DNA of 45,343 nt from Myxococcales bacterium. Its GTDB lineage: Bacteria > Myxococcota_A > Polyangia > Polyangiales > Polyangiaceae. Position numbers and translations under genes: made by a program. The notes beneath the pieces are model-generated. The model had not been told where the DNA came from, did not search any database, and saw only the letters and a program-made list of their open reading frames with translations. Where the stretch lies: contig JACRDA010000290.1 in NCBI GenBank assembly GCA_016212965.1, positions 1-45,343 of the forward strand, written 5' to 3'. Positions 40,520 to 45,343 of the stretch are shown here, piece by piece; the first letter of the stretch is position 1; each line of letters begins with the position of its first letter.

Positions 40520-41172
40520 GACTCGCGATCGCGGTGCTCCTCGGCGCAGGAGCGCTCGGCGCCTCCGCCTGCAAGGCGGGGCCGGACGAACCGGGCTACG
40601 TGTTCGCACCGGGCATGGTGCGGGCGGTGCCGTACGAGGCCTTCGAGAAGAACCCCGTGACGGGTGAGATGCTGCGGCCGCCCGCGGGGGCCGTGCCCTA
40701 CGGAGCTGCCCCGACGCACGTCGCTCCGGGCCAGGCCGGCGCCGAAAAGGCCGGCCGCGAACTCGTGAGCCCGGTCGCCGCGAGCCCGGCGGCACTCCTG
40801 CGCGGCGAGAAGCTCTACGGCACCTTCTGCGCCGTGTGCCACGGGCCGGCAGGGCAGGGCGACGGCAACATCCCGCAGTTCAAGGGCTGGCCGCTGCTCG
40901 GCAAGCCCGCCGCCGACTACCCCGACGGCCGGCTCTTCCAGGTCATCACGCTCGGCGGCCAGGGCTGGGAGGGCCGCAAGATGCCCGGGTATGCCGCACA
41001 GATAGCACCGGTCGACCGGTGGCGGCTCGTGCAGTACGTCCGCAGGCTCCAGGCTGCGGCAGCGCCCGCGGCGAGCGCCGCCCCGGCGACGAGCGGCGCG
41101 CCGAGCGCAGCCACGCCGAGCGCGTCGCCGAGCCCGAGCGCCGCACCGTCCGCAATCAAGGAGGCACCATGA
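40516..41172 (+). CDS. actE: Alternative complex III subunit E, monoheme cytochrome c lipoprotein
   Basis: A 218-residue lipoprotein (signal VLLGAGALGASAC) with one heme site, CAVCH at residue 105, and a probable axial Met156 in RKMPGYAAQI. It should take electrons from ActA and hand them to a mobile carrier or terminal enzyme. After residue 185 there is a Pro/Ala/Ser-rich tail of about 30 residues that looks flexible and may reach a partner. The start overlaps actD by ATGA; AAGG precedes it. Here the likely partner is unknown because no oxidase genes are next to it; NarC is a candidate. Confidence 0.93.
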   Translation: MRLAIAVLLGAGALGASACKAGPDEPGYVFAPGMVRAVPYEAFEKNPVTGEMLRPPAGAVPYGAAPTHVAPGQAGAEKAGRELVSPVAASPAALLRGEKLYGTFCAVCHGPAGQGDGNIPQFKGWPLLGKPAADYPDGRLFQVITLGGQGWEGRKMPGYAAQIAPVDRWRLVQYVRRLQAAAAPAASAAPATSGAPSAATPSASPSPSAAPSAIKEAP

Positions 41173-42365
41173 GCGCGTCGTCGCACGTCGCCCATCCGTC
41201 CCACGAGGGACACGGAGCCGCGGGGGCGGCGGCCACCCGAGCGCCGCGCGCGCGCCGCACCTGGCAGCTGGCGCCCGAGCGCGAGTGGCTGCTCGCGCTC
41301 GTCGCGGTGGCGCTCTGCGCGGTGCCGCTCCTGCTCGACGCCCGGCAGGGGTCGGCCGGCCTGCTCACGGCCGGGTTCTGGGGCCTGCTCGTGTGCATGG
41401 GCGCGATGTTCTTCGCCGCGGTGAACTGCGTCGGCGGCGCGCGCTGGTGGCGCCCGGTGGAGGGCTCGACCATCGCCGTCGGGCGCGGGCTCATCGTGCC
41501 AGTCTTCGGCGTCGCGGTGGTCATCGCGGTGGCGATCGCGACCGCCAAGCCGGGCGCGGACGCGCCGCGCGTGCTCTACCCCTGGCTCACGGACCCCGGC
41601 GAGCCGCTCGTCATGGCCAAGGCGGCGTGGCTCAACCCGCTCGCCTTCGTGGCTCGGGCCGCTGGCGTGGTGGCCGTTCTCCTCGTGTGCTCCACGATGC
41701 TCGAGCGCACGCTGAAGCAGCGCGACGTCCACAAGCGCGCCCGTGTCGGCGTGCTCTTCATCCTGCTCGCCGGCTTCGCGACCATGATCGCGATCTGGGA
41801 CTGGGTCATGTCGCTCGAGCCCAAGTGGGCGACGACGATGTACTCCTGGTACAACCTCGGCGCCGCGCTCCAGGGCGGGGTGGCCGCGACCATCGTCTTC
41901 ACGCTCCTCACCTCGGACCCCGACGAGTCGACGCGGCACGACCTCGGCAAGTACCTGTTCGCGTTCTCGATGTTCTGGGCCTACCTGTGGTTCTGCCAGT
42001 TCATGCTGATCTGGTACGCCAACATCCCCGAGGAGGCTGCCTACTACCGCTACCGCATGTTCGGGCCGTGGGCGGGGCTGTTCTGGGCGAACCCGATCGT
42101 GACCTTCGCGGCGCCGTGGCTCGCGCTCTTGCCGGTGCGCACCAAGTTGCACCGCGGGGCGCTCTTCACCGCAGCCCTCGTCGTGCTGGCCGGCCGCTGG
42201 CTCGACGCCTACCTGCTCGTCGGCCCGTCGCAGAGCGACCCACCCGAGGGCGGCCCCGAGCTCTTCTACGTGATCCCGGCGGCCGTCGGCATGGCGATCG
42301 CCCTCGTGCTGTGGATCCGGCGCACGAGCCAGATGCCCGCCGAGCCCGCGGGCGACGGCGCGTGA
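41169..42365 (+). CDS. actF: Alternative complex III subunit F, second NrfD-like membrane protein
   Basis: A 398-residue membrane protein with about ten helices, the second NrfD-like subunit of the complex. Segments MIAIWDWVMSLEPKWATTMY and YLFAFSMFWAYLWFCQFMLI are typical of ActF. The His-containing N-terminal 35 residues are cytoplasmic and Ala-rich. In known complexes ActF is paired with ActC and is thought to take part in proton pathways rather than quinol oxidation. The start overlaps actE by ATGA. It is the last gene of the run; no actG or cox gene follows. Confidence 0.93.
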   Translation: MSASSHVAHPSHEGHGAAGAAATRAPRARRTWQLAPEREWLLALVAVALCAVPLLLDARQGSAGLLTAGFWGLLVCMGAMFFAAVNCVGGARWWRPVEGSTIAVGRGLIVPVFGVAVVIAVAIATAKPGADAPRVLYPWLTDPGEPLVMAKAAWLNPLAFVARAAGVVAVLLVCSTMLERTLKQRDVHKRARVGVLFILLAGFATMIAIWDWVMSLEPKWATTMYSWYNLGAALQGGVAATIVFTLLTSDPDESTRHDLGKYLFAFSMFWAYLWFCQFMLIWYANIPEEAAYYRYRMFGPWAGLFWANPIVTFAAPWLALLPVRTKLHRGALFTAALVVLAGRWLDAYLLVGPSQSDPPEGGPELFYVIPAAVGMAIALVLWIRRTSQMPAEPAGDGA

Positions 42366-42468
42366 CGGGCGCCCGCTCGACACGCCGGGTCGGGGCCGGC
42401 CGCGGCGGCGAGGCCTTGCGGGCCCGCGACGCCCGTCACGGATTCGCGGACGGCCGATCGCCGTGCAG

Positions 42469-42498
42469 TTGCGAAAAGTCGTGGCGAGTTGCTACGAT
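42469..42498 (+). promoter_or_regulatory. Putative sigma-70-like promoter for the ASKHA-protein gene
   Basis: TTGCGA at 42469-42474 and TACGAT at 42493-42498 are separated by 18 bases, in the only A/T-richer part of the 206-base spacer between actF and the next gene. This would start transcription about 65 bases before the ATG at 42572 and would separate the gene from the act operon. It is a pattern match only. Confidence 0.4.
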
Positions 42499-42571
42499 GC
42501 GACCCGGTTGCGGCCCGGTACGGCGGGTCGCGTTCAAACGCTAGCCCCACGCCGCGCACGACCGCTTACCG

Positions 42572-45118
42572 ATGTCTCTCTACGGGCTGTCGATAGATCC
42601 TGCCTTGGTCCAAGAGGCCGAGACGCTCGTGTCGCTGGAGGGGCGTGCCTTCCCGACGCTGGTCGTCTTCTGGGAGTCCCAGCTCCTCGGTCAGACTTGG
42701 GAGACCATCCTGGTGACGGACTACAGCGTCCCGTTGCCACCGCTGCCCCACGGCAAGCGCTTCAACGAGGTCCGGGTCGCCGCTTACACCGGTGAGGTGC
42801 CGACCAAATTCCTGTACTTCGGGACCGAGCTCACCTCGGCCGCCCCGCGCGTCGCCCCGCAGATGGAGAACCTGGTCGGGCACCAGCGCACCTTCCAAGA
42901 GTACCTGATCGAGGAGAATACCTGCCCGATCGGCTACCTCGACCTCATCACCTCGACGCCGCGCATCTACGGCAACGGGCCGCAGGACTACTACAGCCCG
43001 CCCATCCGCGTGGAGCGCTTCGACGCCGAGCCCGGCGCCGACATGATGGCCGACCACTTTCCGGAGATCGTGGCGGGCCTGCCGAAGATTCCGGGCGAGC
43101 AGCTCATCGACCCCGGCTACGGCCACTGGCAGGGCGCGCGCTTCGTCGGTACCAAGGCGATCGCGATCCTGCGCCAGGGCAAGGTCGCCGGCTTGTACCG
43201 CCGCACCGGCCGCGCCGAGAAGGAGGTCGTGCCGCCCGAGGTGGTGCGCCGCGACCCGCACGGTGACGTGCGCGACGGCTGGGTGGCCCTCGACATCGGT
43301 GCCACGGGCACCGTCATCGCGATCGGCTCGGCCGATCGCCACGAGTTCATCCGCCTCGGTGCGGTCTCGGCCCCGCAGCTCGCGCGCGACTACGAGAATC
43401 CGAGCGAGGTGTACTTCGGCAACCTGCAGCGCGTGCTGAAGGCCTGGCGCGACCGCGTGATCCTGCCGCTGACGCCGTGGGGCGACGTGCTCGTGGGGCA
43501 CGCGGCCCGGGCGCGGTTACAGGTGCAAGGCAAGGAGCGCGCGCTGCGCGCCAAGGCCATGGTCGCCGAGCTCGGTGTGCTGCCCGAGCGGCTCGAGCGC
43601 GGTGACGAGGTGCGCATCGCGGGGCGCAGCGACATCGACGTCACCATGCGCCTCGATCGACCGGCGCCGCCGGTGTTCGACGAGGAGGGCATCGGGCCGG
43701 AGGACCCCTTCGACCCCATCGAGCTCTACGCCTACTACGTGGGCCTGCACGTCAACGCCCGCGAGCGCGGCATCTACCTGCGCTACGCGGTCGGCATGCC
43801 CACGGGCTGGCCCCCGGAGCGACGCCACCAGGTGCTCGCGCAGGTGCGCCGGGGCATCGTGCGCAGCCTGCCGGCCGGCATGGTCGCGTACGACGACCTC
43901 GACTTCCTGCAGGTCGTCGACGCCGGTCCGAACGTGCTGTCGTTCGCCGCCTACGCGTTCCGCGTGTTCGGCGTCGTGCCGAAGGGCGATCCGGTGCCCT
44001 ACGTGGCGATCGACGCGGGTGCGACCGAGACGAGCGTGATGTGCGGGCGCTACCGCGAGGGCACGGCCGACGAGATCGCGGGCGGGCTCGAGCGCGTGGT
44101 GGAGCACGGCGACCCGAGCGTGCTGCCCTACGGTGGCGAGCGCCTGCTGCACCGCGTGGCGTACAAGGTGTTCGCGGCGAGCCTCACCTCGATGCGACAC
44201 AACGACATCGTGTTCGAGCCGCCGCGGGGCGAGGACCTCGTCGAGGGCGCGGAGGACCGCCTCAACACGAGCCTCGAGGCCCAGATCAACGTGCGGCTTC
44301 TGAAGGACGCCGTGCGCTCGATCCTCGAGTCGGCGCGGCCCCAGCCCGTGCCCGACCTCGTGCAGCTCTTCGCGCGCGACGGTCGCGTGCGCGACGTGCG
44401 CATCATGGTGGACCGCGCCGCCCTGTCGGAGTGGCTGCGCGGGCAGCTGTCGGAGCTGGCCGTCGAGATCAAGGAGGCCATCGCGCGCAACTCCGCCGAT
44501 CTCGCCAAGGGCACGAAGGGCAACGACCCCTACAGCGGTCTGCGCGTTCTGCTCGGCGGCAGGCTCGGCATGAACACGTTCCTGCAGGACCGGCTGCAGG
44601 CGGTGCTGCCCCAGGGCGTGCGGCTGCACCGCTTCAAGGAGCCGGACGACACGAACCTCGCCGCTCCCACCGTGAAGCTCGCCGTCGCGCTCGGCATCCT
44701 CACCATGCGCTTCCAGCACATGGGGCCCTCGAAGAAGCGCCATGCCGCCGAGGTGTTCACCTACCAGGTCGGCCGCGCACGCCAGGGCAAGCTCCTCACG
44801 GTGCTCGACCAGAAGACGACCTTCGACGCCTGGCACGAGCTCGGCGCGTGCACCCGACCAGACGTGACCGTGCTCTACGCGAGCCAGGCCAAGGACGGCG
44901 AGGAGCTCAACGTGGACGATCCGCGGGTGCAGCGCGTCACCTGCATGCTCGGCTACGACGCCGTGGGCTACCGCATCTACGTGCGGGCGGTCGGTGGCGG
45001 ACGCATCGAGCTCGGCGACGGCCCGCCGGGTGGGCGCCCCGACGAGGAGGGCCCCTTCTGGGCCATCGATCTCGCGAGCGGCGCCAGCGAGGCGGTGTCG
45101 CAGTCACCGCGTGGCTGA
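42572..45118 (+). CDS. Actin/Hsp70-fold (ASKHA) protein of unknown function with long N-terminal domain
   Basis: An 848-residue cytoplasmic protein with no signal or membrane helix. Residues 1-235 form an unfamiliar beta-rich domain. A nucleotide-binding core follows: phosphate-1 motif ALDIGATGTVIAIG with Asp241, phosphate-2 motif YVAIDAGATETSVMCG with Asp481, and adenosine motif VLLGGRLGMNTFL with the Gly pair at 662-663. This order is that of Hsp70, actin and sugar-kinase-fold ATPases, but the 240-residue gap between phosphate motifs and the flanking domains fit no protein I can name. A SrfB-like or other Hsp70-like remote group is possible but unproven. A Pro/Ala/Glu-rich gene follows. Function is unknown; an ATP-driven scaffold or chaperone is a guess. 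Confidence 0.7.
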   Translation: MSLYGLSIDPALVQEAETLVSLEGRAFPTLVVFWESQLLGQTWETILVTDYSVPLPPLPHGKRFNEVRVAAYTGEVPTKFLYFGTELTSAAPRVAPQMENLVGHQRTFQEYLIEENTCPIGYLDLITSTPRIYGNGPQDYYSPPIRVERFDAEPGADMMADHFPEIVAGLPKIPGEQLIDPGYGHWQGARFVGTKAIAILRQGKVAGLYRRTGRAEKEVVPPEVVRRDPHGDVRDGWVALDIGATGTVIAIGSADRHEFIRLGAVSAPQLARDYENPSEVYFGNLQRVLKAWRDRVILPLTPWGDVLVGHAARARLQVQGKERALRAKAMVAELGVLPERLERGDEVRIAGRSDIDVTMRLDRPAPPVFDEEGIGPEDPFDPIELYAYYVGLHVNARERGIYLRYAVGMPTGWPPERRHQVLAQVRRGIVRSLPAGMVAYDDLDFLQVVDAGPNVLSFAAYAFRVFGVVPKGDPVPYVAIDAGATETSVMCGRYREGTADEIAGGLERVVEHGDPSVLPYGGERLLHRVAYKVFAASLTSMRHNDIVFEPPRGEDLVEGAEDRLNTSLEAQINVRLLKDAVRSILESARPQPVPDLVQLFARDGRVRDVRIMVDRAALSEWLRGQLSELAVEIKEAIARNSADLAKGTKGNDPYSGLRVLLGGRLGMNTFLQDRLQAVLPQGVRLHRFKEPDDTNLAAPTVKLAVALGILTMRFQHMGPSKKRHAAEVFTYQVGRARQGKLLTVLDQKTTFDAWHELGACTRPDVTVLYASQAKDGEELNVDDPRVQRVTCMLGYDAVGYRIYVRAVGGGRIELGDGPPGGRPDEEGPFWAIDLASGASEAVSQSPRG

Positions 45119-45144
45119 AGCCCTCGCCCCGGGCTCGCCGGGAA

Positions 45145-45162
45145 TCCCGCTGAATCGCGGGA
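45145..45162. promoter_or_regulatory. Small inverted repeat between the last two genes
   Basis: TCCCGC and GCGGGA make a perfect six-pair stem with loop TGAATC, 26 bases after the ASKHA gene stop and 19 bases before the next start. It has no T-run. It may tune expression between the two genes or be a weak attenuator. Confidence 0.35.
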
Positions 45163-45181
45163 CATTGCATACGGCGTGACC

Positions 45182-45343
45182 ATGGCGCAAGGCACCGAGG
45201 AGCGAGCGGAAGGATCGGCCGACGACCCGCCCGCGCGCGACCCTGCGGCGGGAGGCCCGGCGGCGCCCGCCGAGGCGCCCGGTGAGCCCGCGCCCGCCGA
45301 GGCCGCGCGGGGCGAGCCAGCGCCCGCCGAGGCGGCGCCCGCC
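45182..45343 (+). CDS. N-terminus of a Pro/Ala/Glu-rich protein (partial, runs off the window)
   Basis: Fifty-four codons are open from the ATG at 45182 to the window end. The sequence (MAQGTEERAEGSADDPPARD, then repeats of PAEA and GEPAPAEA) is low-complexity, acidic and surely disordered. Myxobacterial regulators and envelope proteins often start this way, so the domain that gives its function lies beyond the window. It begins 63 bases after the ASKHA gene and is probably in the same operon. An in-frame GTG at 45176 is a possible alternative start. Confidence 0.6.
   Translation, partial: MAQGTEERAEGSADDPPARDPAAGGPAAPAEAPGEPAPAEAARGEPAPAEAAPA

Noticed and set aside
35459..42365. The act cluster as a Qrc or Psr complex
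   Set aside because: The fused ActB, DUF3341 subunit, monoheme ActE and two NrfD-like subunits are the ACIII set; Qrc and Psr lack this combination.

Overview
The window is very GC-rich DNA, densely packed, with third codon positions dominated by G or C. Several features point to a myxobacterium-like member of the Myxococcota, probably of the Polyangia type. These are an AgmX/PglI-type C-terminal domain, a eukaryote-like Ser/Thr kinase with a zinc ribbon and a PEGA-like tail, PEGA and FG-GAP surface proteins, many lipoproteins, and an alternative complex III. The assignment rests on gene content only; there is no rRNA or other marker in the window.

Layout. 1-200: the likely tail of an upstream gene, then a small AT-richer structured spacer. 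201-1150: a stand-alone NFACT-R protein and a Cys-type glutathione peroxidase. 1167-4797 (minus strand): a fatty-acid beta-oxidation operon fadN-fadA ending in a clear intrinsic terminator. 5020-11871: TPR/AgmX-type and other lipoproteins, an SCPx-type thiolase, a DoxX protein and a MepA-type murein endopeptidase. 11970-16080: a sterol-carrier-like domain fused to a one-chain 2-oxoacid dehydrogenase E1 (alpha+beta), a histidine phosphatase and a CBS-pair protein. 16208-20610: a P-type cation ATPase, a cupin and a short-chain dehydrogenase, with a 460-base spacer holding two 73-base direct repeats. 20796-26724: Ser/Thr kinase, beta-propeller lipoprotein and PEGA membrane protein.

27394-42365 is the centrepiece. 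Eleven same-strand genes are tightly spaced or overlapping: a diheme cytochrome c (NarC-like) and narGHJI (cytoplasm-facing respiratory nitrate reductase), followed after only 17 bases by actABCDEF (alternative complex III, a quinol:cytochrome c/acceptor oxidoreductase). The arrangement suggests one transcription unit linking quinol oxidation by ACIII, periplasmic c-type cytochromes and nitrate reduction. No cytochrome oxidase genes follow the act genes inside the window, which differs from the common act-cox arrangement. ActB here also carries a complete CX2CX3CX27C motif in its molybdopterin-enzyme-like half, which the best-studied ActB proteins appear to lack.

42572-45343: behind its own putative promoter lies an unfamiliar 848-residue protein with actin/Hsp70-type (ASKHA) nucleotide-binding motifs, followed by the start of a Pro/Ala/Glu-rich protein that runs out of the window. 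This pair is the least explained coding region here.

No tRNA, rRNA, CRISPR array, transposase or phage gene was recognised.
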